Assembly (NCBI GenBank): GCA_943329665.2
Contig: CALQEU020000003.1
Coordinates: 1 to 64,000 of the forward strand
From: JAJTFW01 sp903922455
GTDB lineage: Bacteria > Bacteroidota > Bacteroidia > AKYH767-A > OLB10
Reading direction: 5' to 3'
Length of the DNA: 64,000 nucleotides
A program made the translations under genes and the position numbers. The notes below the pieces were generated by a model. That model searched no databases. It was not told the origin of the DNA and saw only the letters and a list, made by a program, of their open reading frames with translations. Numbering within the stretch: the stretch's first letter is position 1; every line of letters begins with the position of its first letter. This document shows positions 8,064 to 16,358 of the stretch, piece after piece.

Positions 8064-10388
8064 TTATTTAAAATACATAAGCTTAGTCACGCAATTGTTT
8101 TCACTGGTAGCATCGGAAGAAAAAACAAGATAAACACCAGTTGCTACTTTTTCGCCTTTCAAATTTGTACCATTCCATATTGCTTGTGTACCGAGTGCGG
8201 TAGTTTGATACACCAACCCTCCACTTACATTTGTAATTTTCACAATACCATTCGGCACTAATCCTTTGATAGCGATTGGACCATCGTACTCTTTACGAAC
8301 TGGATTTGGATACACGACAATATCATTGCATCCTGTAATTTCATCATTGGGTTCAACCGCATCACTTTGGTAGCTTATCAATCCTTTGTCGGTTCCAAAA
8401 TAAACTTCACCTGTTTTTCCATTGATGGTGATTGACGTAATATTATTGGAGAAAAGCGGACTATTCTCCAACGTGAAATGCCTAATCTGATTTTGTCCAT
8501 CCGCACTAAATAAATACACACCACCCGATTCCGTTCCCACCCATTTTCTGTTTGCACCATCTACAGCAATTGCGGTAACTACTTCTGATGCTAGCAAATA
8601 TTGATAGGAATTATCCTGACGAATTAATATTTGTTGTGGAGTAATTGATGGCGGATAAAATAAATAAATTCCTGTTTGCGTACCAATCCAAATGGTTCCT
8701 TCTTTATCCATGGCTAAAGCACGTACTCGATTGGATGCAAAATCAACAACATCAAATTTATCATCCGCGGTATTATCGATTGTATAATTAGGATTGAAAA
8801 CTAAAAGACCATCGTTCCCTCCTACATTTTCAAAAATGGTTGTCCATACATAACCATTTAAATCTACGATTAAATCTCCCGTTTTTGCTTGCGCATTAAT
8901 TTTTCCGGGGAAATTAAATGTCTTCCATGTACCATCCGTTTTTAAAACACTAATCACATTTTTTACACCTGCATTTGAGATCCATAAATTTCGATCGACA
9001 TCGAGGGCGATACCATGCACTTTGAATTGAGATGGATTTCCAATTTGTGCAGTAATGGTAGAGTTAGAAGTATCATATCGAGTTACTACTTGACCATCTT
9101 TTAATTCGACTACTCCGGAACCTCCAGAGCTAATGTAGACATGATTTTTATTGGAAGGATCGACAGCGAGACACACCGCATCATAAAAATTATATTGAGA
9201 GAAGAGAGGTGTTGCAGCAGCTTTACCATCATAGGTTACCCAAGTACCATTATCGTACTCCGAAAAACCATCATACTGATATGCATTTATCCAAGTGCCC
9301 GTTCGGGGTCCATGCACCAGCCATAGCTTTCCATCAACCACTTGCATAGCAGCACATCGAGAAGAATTAGGTCCTTGCAATAAAATTTTTTCAAAAGTAG
9401 TACCATTCACTTTTAACAAGCCTCTTGTTTTATCGCCTATCCATGCTACTCCGTTTACATCCTCTACGCCATCATTAAAATCTGGACTTGTAACTACACT
9501 CCCATTTACATTGCGAATCACATTTAGATTGATATCAAAAACAAATAAACCTGCAGGAGTCGTCATATACAATTTCCCTTGCTCGGTACGGAAACTACGC
9601 TTTTTTTCAGACGAAATCATTTCAACCGGCAATGGATTTCCCCATACACCATTCCATGCTAACATGGTATCTCCGTTAGCGCGTGTATAATTTACCAGCA
9701 GTTGATTATTAAAATACACTGCATGATTAAAGACACCAATATTTCCAGTGTCTCCTAAAATTCGAGTCCAGGCTGTATAATTTGCGATAAACGGATTATT
9801 CAACTGTGCCTGATAAACACCATCATCAGTAACTGCAAAAATATCATTTCCATTTGTAGTTACATCCATCACTTCTGGATGAACACTTGCACTTGAAATA
9901 AAGTAAGTGTCCTTAATTTCCTTGCGTAGTAAATCCAATACTACGATTCCAAATCCGCAAGAAAAATAAACATAACGTCCATCCAAACTAAGTTGATTAA
10001 TCACTTTGCTTCCTGGTATATTTTTCCTTTTGATATCACTCAAATTCAATATTTTATTTTCATCATTGAGCAAATCGATATTCGTATTATTATAGGCGAT
10101 GATCAGTTCATGATACGTTTCAGAATATACGATGGAACTAATTCCAAAATCATTCAATCCATTTAACTTTGAAAATCGATTGAGGCTATTGTCACCTTTT
10201 TCATACGAAAACAATCCATCTTGCGTAGCGCAAAAAACTCGAGAAGGTGAGAGCGCCACTACTTTTCCTTGAAGGTAAGGTAGGTGTTCGCGCCAACTTC
10301 CAATCGAAAAAGACTGCGCAAGGAGTGAATGAAAGGCCAAAAATGAGAAGGCAAAGAGGATAGTAAAGAATCGATTCATAAGATTCAT
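8064..10388 (-). CDS. porZ: Type IX secretion system protein PorZ
   Basis: PorZ is a T9SS surface protein that works with the attachment complex joining cargo to A-LPS. A signal peptide (ending ...SLLAQ) is followed by the typical opening IGSWREHLPYLQG and then two beta-propeller regions with two-component-regulator-like repeats such as WIGTQTGIYLF and WVGTESGGVYLF. A C-terminal T9SS sorting-type domain (last 85 residues, beginning YPNPVRKEYDG) ends the protein. ATG codons at 10388 and 10379 both give a good signal peptide; an upstream start at 10439 would bury it. The total of about 770 residues fits the family. No recO or other T9SS gene is adjacent; sprA lies 41 kb away. Confidence 0.85.
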   Translation of the reverse strand: MNLMNRFFTILFAFSFLAFHSLLAQSFSIGSWREHLPYLQGKVVALSPSRVFCATQDGLFSYEKGDNSLNRFSKLNGLNDFGISSIVYSETYHELIIAYNNTNIDLLNDENKILNLSDIKRKNIPGSKVINQLSLDGRYVYFSCGFGIVVLDLLRKEIKDTYFISSASVHPEVMDVTTNGNDIFAVTDDGVYQAQLNNPFIANYTAWTRILGDTGNIGVFNHAVYFNNQLLVNYTRANGDTMLAWNGVWGNPLPVEMISSEKKRSFRTEQGKLYMTTPAGLFVFDINLNVIRNVNGSVVTSPDFNDGVEDVNGVAWIGDKTRGLLKVNGTTFEKILLQGPNSSRCAAMQVVDGKLWLVHGPRTGTWINAYQYDGFSEYDNGTWVTYDGKAAATPLFSQYNFYDAVCLAVDPSNKNHVYISSGGSGVVELKDGQVVTRYDTSNSTITAQIGNPSQFKVHGIALDVDRNLWISNAGVKNVISVLKTDGTWKTFNFPGKINAQAKTGDLIVDLNGYVWTTIFENVGGNDGLLVFNPNYTIDNTADDKFDVVDFASNRVRALAMDKEGTIWIGTQTGIYLFYPPSITPQQILIRQDNSYQYLLASEVVTAIAVDGANRKWVGTESGGVYLFSADGQNQIRHFTLENSPLFSNNITSITINGKTGEVYFGTDKGLISYQSDAVEPNDEITGCNDIVVYPNPVRKEYDGPIAIKGLVPNGIVKITNVSGGLVYQTTALGTQAIWNGTNLKGEKVATGVYLVFSSDATSENNCVTKLMYFK

Positions 10389-10519
10389 AGAGGTAATATA
10401 ACTCGGCAAGTGGGTAATTATTGTTTTGTCAAAGATCATAAATACCTTGTAAACAATTCGACTTTTATCCCTAGAATAGCTAGATTCCTACTAAATTCGT
10501 AGCCATATTAAAAATAAAC

Positions 10520-12271
10520 ATGTTTAGATCAAATACCTGTGGAGAACTTCGCATTAGCGACATTGGAAAAGAAGTAACTTTAAGTGGATGGGTTCAGCGC
10601 TCAAGAGACCTAGGGGGCATGACTTTCATTGATTTACGTGACCGTTATGGACTTACTCAGCTCGCTTTTAACATGGATAGCAATGCTCCTATGTGTGTAG
10701 CTGCGAGAAAGGTGAGTCGCGAATACGTTATCCAGATTCATGGAAAAGTGAAGGAGCGCGAGAGCAAGAATTTGAAAATGCCAACGGGAGAAATCGAAAT
10801 TGTTGTCGATAAATTGGAAATTCTGAATGCTGCCATTACCCCACCTTTCACGATTGAAGAAAACACCGATGGTGGAGAAGACATTCGAATGAAGTATCGT
10901 TATTTGGATCTGCGCCGAAACAGCGTAAGAGCCAACCTCGAATTAAGGCATCGCATGGCCATTGAAACACGAAATTATTTAGATAAGCAACAATTTTTAG
11001 AAGTGGAAACGCCGGTATTAATTAAATCTACTCCGGAGGGAGCTCGAGATTTTGTGGTACCATCAAGAATGAATCAAGGACAGTTTTATGCCTTACCACA
11101 ATCGCCACAAACGTTCAAGCAATTGTTGATGGTGGCAGGATTTGATCGTTATTATCAGATTGTAAAATGTTTCCGTGATGAAGATTTAAGAGCGGATCGT
11201 CAACCTGAATTTACACAGATTGACTGTGAGATGAGCTTTGTGGAGAGAGAAGATATTCTAAATACATTTGAAGGACTTGTTCGTCATTTATTCAAAACGG
11301 TAAAAGGCATTGATATAGGTGAATTGCCTCATATGACCTATGCGGATGCGATGAAATATTATGGTTGTGACAAGCCCGACACCCGTTTTGAAATGCGTTT
11401 TTGCGAGTTGAATGATGTTGCAAAAGGAAAAGGATTCAAAGTATTTGATGATGCTGAATTAGTAGTTGGAATTTGTGCGAAAGGTTGTGCAGAATATACT
11501 CGCAAACAAACGGACGAGTTAATTGAATTTGTAAAGCGTCCACAAGTGGGGGCTAACGGTATCGTCTATGTGAAGATGGGTGCAGATGGAAGTATTAAGT
11601 CGACGGTTGATAAATTCTATACTCCTGAAGATTTAAAAAAATGGGCGGAGGCTTTAAAAGCTGAACCAGGAGATTTACTAATGATCATGGCTGGAGATGC
11701 GAACAAAAGCAGAAAGGCATTAAATGATTTACGCTTAGAGATGGGCACTCGTTTAGGATTGCGCAACAAAGATAATTATCAATGCTTATGGGTTGTTGAT
11801 TTTCCACTTCTTGAATGGAGTGAAGAAGCGTCTCGATTCTTTGCGATGCATCATCCCTTTACTTCACCTTTATTGGAAGATATTTCCCTATTAGAAACTG
11901 ATCCAGGAAAAATCAGAGCGAATGCTTACGACATGGTCATTAATGGCGTTGAAGTAGGTGGTGGAAGCATTCGCATCTTCAATAAAGAATTGCAGAAAAA
12001 AATGTTTAGTATTCTTGGATTTACGGATGATGAAGCGCAAGCACAATTCGGATTCTTAATGACAGCATTTGAATATGGAGCACCTCCACACGGCGGAATT
12101 GCTTTTGGCTTCGATCGACTTTGCTCCTTGTTTGGAGGCTCGGAAAGTATTCGTGATTTCATTGCATTCCCAAAAAACAATTCGGGAAGAGATGTGATGA
12201 TTGATGCCCCATCAATTATTCATGCGGATCAATTGAAGGAACTCGGGATTTTTACAACAAATAATAATTGA
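10520..12271 (+). CDS. aspS: Aspartyl-tRNA synthetase
   Basis: AspRS charges tRNA-Asp with aspartate in the cytoplasm. The 583 residues show the bacterial layout: an N-terminal OB-fold anticodon domain (WVQRSRDLGGMTFIDLRDR near residue 19), class II motif 2 around FRDEDLRADRQPEFTQID, an inserted bacterial GAD domain (about 290-410), and motif 3 around GFDRL near the C-terminus. It is divergent from porZ with an 80-base gap and ends before a strong bidirectional terminator. The organism's charging scope (discriminating or not) was not determined. Confidence 0.97.
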   Translation: MFRSNTCGELRISDIGKEVTLSGWVQRSRDLGGMTFIDLRDRYGLTQLAFNMDSNAPMCVAARKVSREYVIQIHGKVKERESKNLKMPTGEIEIVVDKLEILNAAITPPFTIEENTDGGEDIRMKYRYLDLRRNSVRANLELRHRMAIETRNYLDKQQFLEVETPVLIKSTPEGARDFVVPSRMNQGQFYALPQSPQTFKQLLMVAGFDRYYQIVKCFRDEDLRADRQPEFTQIDCEMSFVEREDILNTFEGLVRHLFKTVKGIDIGELPHMTYADAMKYYGCDKPDTRFEMRFCELNDVAKGKGFKVFDDAELVVGICAKGCAEYTRKQTDELIEFVKRPQVGANGIVYVKMGADGSIKSTVDKFYTPEDLKKWAEALKAEPGDLLMIMAGDANKSRKALNDLRLEMGTRLGLRNKDNYQCLWVVDFPLLEWSEEASRFFAMHHPFTSPLLEDISLLETDPGKIRANAYDMVINGVEVGGGSIRIFNKELQKKMFSILGFTDDEAQAQFGFLMTAFEYGAPPHGGIAFGFDRLCSLFGGSESIRDFIAFPKNNSGRDVMIDAPSIIHADQLKELGIFTTNNN

Positions 12272-12380
12272 AAAAGACCTAGCAGATGGGTGTAGTGGTG
12301 TGCTTTAAATTCTAGCAACAAAGAAACTCCGAAAGCAATAATACTTGGGAAGAAAGCGCTTCCATTTTACTCCAAATAAA

Positions 12381-12411
12381 AAAACGGCTGCTTCATAGAG
12401 GCAGCCGTTTT
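12381..12411. terminator. Bidirectional terminator between aspS and the CTD-only gene
   Basis: The arms AAAACGGCTGC (12381-12391) and GCAGCCGTTTT (12401-12411) are perfectly complementary over 11 bases with a 9-base loop. A-runs on the left and T-runs on the right make it usable on both strands, between two convergent genes. Confidence 0.9.
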
Positions 12412-12429
12412 TATTTAATTACTATTTTG

Positions 12430-12792
12430 TTATGGCTTTACCGTGATTCTACGAGAAAAGCTTTCTGTGTTTGTTTGAACTTTAACAAAATAAAATCCTG
12501 CTTTTTTTCCTGTAAGATTAATATTGAAAGTAGTAGAATTTTCACGATCGATAATTATATTCTCTACTAAATTTCCAATCATATCATAGACTAAGATAGA
12601 TGGAGTTTCCGTTATTGATTTACCAAAGGCGATATACAAAATACCTTCTGTTGGCATTGGGTATAAAGAAAGTGTAGTTTCTTTTTGGTTTGATGAAATT
12701 CTTAAATCGCTAAAATTATTTTGAGCGAAAGAAGAAGATATAGTCAGCGCTAAAAAGCTGAAAAGGAGAATTGAGTATGAAATGTTTTTCAT
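12430..12792 (-). CDS. Small secreted protein made almost entirely of a T9SS sorting domain
   Basis: A 120-residue protein: signal peptide (about 1-24, ending SSFAQ), a linker of only about 20 residues, then a type A T9SS C-terminal domain (from LSLYPMPTEG to the end, with the usual GxYFVKV-like GFYFVKVQ and ITVKP terminus). Nothing is left that could be a separate cargo domain. ATG at 12792 is chosen over an upstream GTG because it gives a standard signal peptide. It may be a free-standing beta-sandwich that occupies the T9SS sorting machinery, or the relic of a larger secreted protein. Its function is unknown. Confidence 0.75.
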   Translation of the reverse strand: MKNISYSILLFSFLALTISSSFAQNNFSDLRISSNQKETTLSLYPMPTEGILYIAFGKSITETPSILVYDMIGNLVENIIIDRENSTTFNINLTGKKAGFYFVKVQTNTESFSRRITVKP

Positions 12793-12837
12793 GAGCACGA
12801 GGTTTTAGATACTGTGTACGTTACAAATACCTTGCCC

Positions 12838-13401
12838 TTACTTATTATTGAATAAATTCATGGTTGGTTGGATACCTAAGGTGGCAAAGCTTTTCACGAT
12901 ATCTGCAGCCATACTAATCTTTTCGGGGAGATGGGCTCCTTCTTCAGAAGACCACTTTCCCAAAACATAATCGGATTGACGTCCTTTAGCGAAATCACTT
13001 CCGATTCCAAATCGAAGGCGCGCAAACTGGTCGTTTTGAAGACATTCGATAATGCTCGTCAATCCATTATGACCTGCTGCACCACCAGAAGGCTTCAGCC
13101 GAAGTGAGCCAAAGGGTAAGGCAAGGTCATCAGATACAATTAACAGGTTTTCGCGGGGAATTTTCAGTGAAGTGAGCCAATACCTTACAGCTTCTCCACT
13201 TAAATTCATAAAAGTGGTAGGTTTAATCAAAAAAAGTGACCTTCCTTTATGACGAGCTTCGGCCAACCATACTTTTTTATCGTTTTTAAAAGTAGCATCT
13301 AGAGAATGGGCAACAGCCTCTACTACGTCAAAACCAATATTATGACGAGTATGGACATATTCCAAACCAATGTTTCCCAATCCGGCGATAAGATATTTCA
13401 A
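12838..13401 (-). CDS. pth: Peptidyl-tRNA hydrolase
   Basis: Pth frees tRNA from peptidyl-tRNA dropped by ribosomes. The 187-residue form starting at TTG (13401) gives the canonical opening MKYLIAGLGN; a GTG at 13422 would add seven unusual residues. Catalytic-site motifs are visible: the conserved N in GLGNIG, H in TRHNIGF (about residue 20), the substrate loop FMNLSGEAV, and DDLALPFG. It lies downstream of rplY and prs on the same strand, an order seen in many bacteria. Identity is secure; the TTG start is inferred from alignment with the family. Confidence 0.95.
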   Translation of the reverse strand: MKYLIAGLGNIGLEYVHTRHNIGFDVVEAVAHSLDATFKNDKKVWLAEARHKGRSLFLIKPTTFMNLSGEAVRYWLTSLKIPRENLLIVSDDLALPFGSLRLKPSGGAAGHNGLTSIIECLQNDQFARLRFGIGSDFAKGRQSDYVLGKWSSEEGAHLPEKISMAADIVKSFATLGIQPTMNLFNNK

Positions 13402-13470
13402 GACAACAACTATATTAAACACCGAAAGGAACCTTATTCAGGTTCCTCACGGATATTTGTTTATCGATTT

Positions 13471-14049
13471 TTATTTCTTGGCTGCAGTAGTCTCAGCAGC
13501 AACTACATTACGAGTAGTACGCACTGCAATAACCACATTGGATGGAGAATCTAAAAATTCAACACCTTTCGATTTCAAATCACGAACACGAATAGTACCA
13601 CCTATTTTAAGGGGAGTAATATCCAATTCGATAAAATCTGGAAGTTCCTTTGGCAAAGCCTTCACTTTTAAGCGACGCACTTTCGTCACTAATTTTCCAC
13701 CTTGTTTAACACCTTCAGAAGCGCCAGTAACTTTAATAGGAACATTGATTATAACTGGGTTACTTTCATTAATTTCCAAAAAGTCAACGTGCTGAATAAT
13801 GTCATTAACAGGATGAAACTGAATATCTTGCATCACACAAGAATAATCTTTTCCGTCAACCATTACTTTCACGATATACACATTAGGCGTGTAAACCAAT
13901 CCTTTGAACTGAGACAAAGGCACAGAGAAGTGAATGGGTTCTGCTCCACCATAAAGTACACAAGGCACTTGCTCGTCGATACGAAGTGCTTTTAATGATT
14001 GTTTGGTCAAATCAGACCTTTTTAATCCTTGAATTTCAATCGTTTTCAT
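13471..14049 (-). CDS. rplY: 50S ribosomal protein L25 / general stress protein Ctc
   Basis: This is the long, Ctc-type L25, which binds 5S rRNA in the large subunit. The 192 residues comprise the L25 domain (about 1-90, with PCVLYGG near residue 29) and the TL5/Ctc C-terminal beta domain (about 95-180, with GVKQGGKL and LPDFIELDI), ending in an Ala/Lys-rich tail. It sits 14 bases after prs and about 70 bases before pth, in the common prs-ctc-pth order, so the three are probably cotranscribed. Confidence 0.95.
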   Translation of the reverse strand: MKTIEIQGLKRSDLTKQSLKALRIDEQVPCVLYGGAEPIHFSVPLSQFKGLVYTPNVYIVKVMVDGKDYSCVMQDIQFHPVNDIIQHVDFLEINESNPVIINVPIKVTGASEGVKQGGKLVTKVRRLKVKALPKELPDFIELDITPLKIGGTIRVRDLKSKGVEFLDSPSNVVIAVRTTRNVVAAETTAAKK

Positions 14050-14063
14050 TGCTAATAATTATA

Positions 14064-14999
14064 TTATGCTTTTACAAAAAGTGAACTAATAGACTCGTAT
14101 GCGTACACTCTTTGAATGGCTTTTGCGAATAATGCTGCTGTTGGTAATTGTTTAATTTTAGTACTTGGTTTTACAAGAGGGATCGTATCACAAACTACAA
14201 GTTCAGTAAGATGTGAATCTTCGATTCTCTCATAAGCTTTTCCACTTAGGACAGGGTGAGTACAGAAAGCGCGAACGCTAGCTGCTCCTTGATCGATCAG
14301 CATGCCAGCAGCTTTAGTTAAAGTGCCGGCAGTATCTACGATATCATCAACAAGGATACAATCGCGACCAGATACATCTCCAATCACTTGCATTCCTTCA
14401 ATTTCGTTAGCACGTTTACGGTGCTTATCGATTACCGACATATCGGCACTGAAATAAGAAGCATAAGAACGAGCTCTGTGCACACCGCCCATATCCGGAG
14501 CACAAATCATCATATTAGGAAGATTCAAACTCTTAATATATGGAACGAAGATGGCAGAAGCATCCATGTGATCTACTGGAACATCGAAAAAACCTTGTAT
14601 TTGTGGAGCATGAAGATCCATGGTCATCACTCGCGTAACTCCAGCAGCAACCAATAGATTAGCAACCAATTTAGAAGCAATGGCCACCCTTGGCTTGTCT
14701 TTACGATCACTGCGTGCATATCCAAAATAAGGAATTACAGCAGTAATATAATGCGCTGAAGCTCTTTTAGCTGCGTCAATAAGCAAAAGTAGCTCAAACA
14801 AATTATCAGTTGGAGAGAATGTGCTTTGGATGATAAATACATCGCAACCACGAACACTTTCATCAAAAGAAGGAGAAAATTCACCATCACTAAAACGGGC
14901 TACTTTTACATCACCCAGCGGGGAACCATAGCAGTCTGCGATCTGTTCCGCTAGATATTTTGATGAAGTACCTGAGAATATTTTTACTTGCCTAGCCAT
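14064..14999 (-). CDS. prs: Ribose-phosphate pyrophosphokinase (PRPP synthetase)
   Basis: Prs makes PRPP from ribose 5-phosphate and ATP for nucleotide, histidine and tryptophan synthesis. The 311-residue cytoplasmic protein has the class I features: FSDGE near residue 37, the catalytic-flap region YARSDRKDKPR, MDLHAPQIQGFF, and the PRPP-binding loop DCILVDDIVDTAGTL. An upstream GGA-rich stretch (aagaaggaaa) precedes the ATG. It leads the run prs-rplY-pth. Confidence 0.97.
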   Translation of the reverse strand: MARQVKIFSGTSSKYLAEQIADCYGSPLGDVKVARFSDGEFSPSFDESVRGCDVFIIQSTFSPTDNLFELLLLIDAAKRASAHYITAVIPYFGYARSDRKDKPRVAIASKLVANLLVAAGVTRVMTMDLHAPQIQGFFDVPVDHMDASAIFVPYIKSLNLPNMMICAPDMGGVHRARSYASYFSADMSVIDKHRKRANEIEGMQVIGDVSGRDCILVDDIVDTAGTLTKAAGMLIDQGAASVRAFCTHPVLSGKAYERIEDSHLTELVVCDTIPLVKPSTKIKQLPTAALFAKAIQRVYAYESISSLFVKA

Positions 15000-15076
15000 G
15001 GTTTTTCCTTCTTATAAAAGGGCTGCAAAGAAACTAAAAATAAAGCGTTTATCAAAATGAATTTAACAAATTGATG

Positions 15077-15105
15077 TTGAAAACTGAAGAGTTTTTATAC
15101 TTTTG
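15077..15105 (+). promoter_or_regulatory. Promoter upstream of tRNA-Leu
   Basis: TTG (15077-15079), an 18-base spacer, and TACTTTTG (15098-15105) match the Bacteroidota -33/-7 pattern on the plus strand. A second -7-like box, TATTTTTG, follows at 15130. The only plus-strand genes downstream are tRNA-Leu and the four-helix-bundle gene. Confidence 0.6.
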
Positions 15106-15217
15106 CCAACTGTTTGTCGAAAAAGGGTGTATTTTTGCCTCCCGGTTCAACGAGCAGAATCGTAAGTTCTTAAATTTCAGACTCTTTTGTATTTCCACAC
15201 AAAAGTTAAATTAAATT

Positions 15218-15231
15218 GCCCGGATGGCGGA
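15218..15231 (+). repeat. Copy of the 5' end of tRNA-Leu, 81 bases upstream of the gene
   Basis: GCCCGGATGGCGGA is identical to the first 14 bases of the tRNA-Leu gene at 15299. The rest of the tRNA is absent. The segment forms the 5' arm of an imperfect hairpin with CCCGCCACTCGG just downstream. A second hairpin, TGTGTTGC-TTG-GCAACACA (15271-15289), lies between the copy and the true gene. Confidence 0.8.
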
Positions 15232-15298
15232 CCTGACGAAGGAAAGCCCGCCACTCGGATGAATAAAGTTTGTGTTGCTTGGCAACACATTTAGTAAT

Positions 15299-15382
15299 GC
15301 CCGGATGGCGGAATTGGTAGACGCGCTGGTCTCAAACACCTGTGCCTTCACTGGCATGCCGGTTCGACTCCGGCTCCGGGTA
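15299..15382 (+). tRNA. tRNA-Leu (anticodon CAA)
   Basis: Acceptor arms GCCCGGA and TCCGGGT pair (one G-T), with discriminator A. The D arm GCG...CGC, anticodon loop CTCAAAC (anticodon CAA), long variable arm TGCC-TTCACT-GGCA and T arm GCCGG-TTCGACT-CCGGC are all present, as expected for a class II leucine tRNA. The anticodon stem CTGGT/ACCTG has a T-T mismatch at its second pair. CCA is not encoded. Confidence 0.95.
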
Positions 15383-15383
15383 C

Positions 15384-15431
15384 AAAACAGAGCGAGTAAC
15401 AGAGCGAGAGCGGTGTTACTCGATCTGTTTT
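15384..15431 (+). terminator. Long hairpin terminator after tRNA-Leu
   Basis: Arms 15384-15400 and 15415-15431 pair over 17 bases with one mismatch (AAAACAGAGCGAGTAAC against its partner) and end in a T run. It begins one base after the mature tRNA 3' end. Confidence 0.8.
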
Positions 15432-15559
15432 TCTTCGCTCTCACACTCGCTCTAAAAAGATTTCTAATTCTGCGAAATTTCCATTTTATCGTAAAATATC
15501 ATTTTTCACTTGCCAATCAATAGTAATTCTATAAACCCTTTTTCTAAAACTATAATAAT

Positions 15560-15904
15560 ATGTTCGACTTTCAAAAACTTGAAGTTTACAAAAAAGCAAA
15601 GCTATTTCATTTAACATGTAAAGATGTAATTCTAACACGTCCGCTTGATCAATATGTCAAAGACCAATTAGGAAGGGCTTCTTTTAGTGTGCCGCTAAAC
15701 ATAGCAGAAGGCTCTGGCAAATTTTCAAAAGCCGACAGAAGAAATTATTTTACTACTTCTCGGGCATCAGCGATGGAATGTGTTGCTATTGCAGATATTC
15801 TAGCTGAAACGGGTGTATTAAATAAAAATGAATTTGAAGATATAATACTTCAAGCTGATGAATTATCAAGGATGCTTTACGCGATGATAAAAAATCTATC
15901 TTAA
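15560..15904 (+). CDS. Four-helix-bundle protein of the S23 / IVS-encoded family
   Basis: A 114-residue protein matching the S23-type family first described from 23S rRNA intervening sequences. Typical motifs are present: the opening FDFQKLEVYKKAK, the central SVPLNIAEGSGKFS, and the RNYFTTSRASAMEC segment. The fold is a four-helix bundle that assembles into pentamers; its cellular role is not established. It lies downstream of tRNA-Leu rather than in an rRNA gene. The region covering its upstream DNA and first 12 codons is duplicated at 15989-16144. Confidence 0.85.
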   Translation: MFDFQKLEVYKKAKLFHLTCKDVILTRPLDQYVKDQLGRASFSVPLNIAEGSGKFSKADRRNYFTTSRASAMECVAIADILAETGVLNKNEFEDIILQADELSRMLYAMIKNLS

Positions 15905-15988
15905 AGCTTATCCTTCAATTTTAATTCATCACTTTCACTCTGCTTGCCCTGCAGCGATTTCTGCTGCATGGGCTACTCGCTCTGGTAA

Positions 15989-16144
15989 ACACTCGCTCTA
16001 AGAAGATTTCTAATTCTGTGAGTATTTTACTTGGGTTCGTAAAATATCATTTTTCACTTGCAAATAAATGGTAATTGTATAAAACCCCTTTTCTAAAACT
16101 ATATTAACATGTTCGACTTTCAAAAACTTGAAGTTTACAAAAAA
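15989..16144 (+). pseudogene. Partial duplicate of the S23-type gene: upstream region plus first 12 codons
   Basis: This stretch aligns with 15443-15595: both begin ACACTCGCTCTA, share the blocks CGTAAAATATCATTTTTCAC and TTCTAAAACTATA, and end with ATGTTCGACTTTCAAAAAC and the codons up to VYKK. The copy then breaks off into unrelated sequence and a stop, so it cannot encode the protein. It lies in the 454-base gap between the intact gene and the next operon. That gap also holds a hairpin, TGCAGC...GCTGCA (15950-15968). Confidence 0.85.
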
Positions 16145-16313
16145 CAACCTCTTTCAATAAAGAAGTAAACAAACCGTGTCTTCAATTCTCCTGAAAATTA
16201 AGTGAAACACCAAATTGTTTGTGTTTCATATTAATGTGTCATTTCCTATTAATAATTACTTCTGCAGCACTACAAAACAAGTATATGACAATTATCATAA
16301 TCAAGATTATTCT

Positions 16314-16337
16314 ATTTCGGATACTTTTGTCCGATTA
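16314..16337 (+). promoter_or_regulatory. Inverted-repeat operator overlapping a -7 box
   Basis: ATTTCGGAT, six bases, GTCCGATTA: an imperfect 9-6-9 inverted repeat. TACTTTTG (16322-16329), a good -7 box, lies inside it, so a bound protein would block the promoter of the gene starting at 16359. The same layout with the same TCGGAT/TCCGA core occurs at 21507-21530 before the Rrf2 regulator gene. Binding by that regulator is inferred. Confidence 0.7.
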
Positions 16338-16358
16338 ACCACTAAAAGAAACTAAAGC

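Noticed and set aside
15272..15523. 83-residue reading frame across tRNA-Leu and its terminator
   Set aside because: It reads through the complete tRNA gene and hairpin; not coding.
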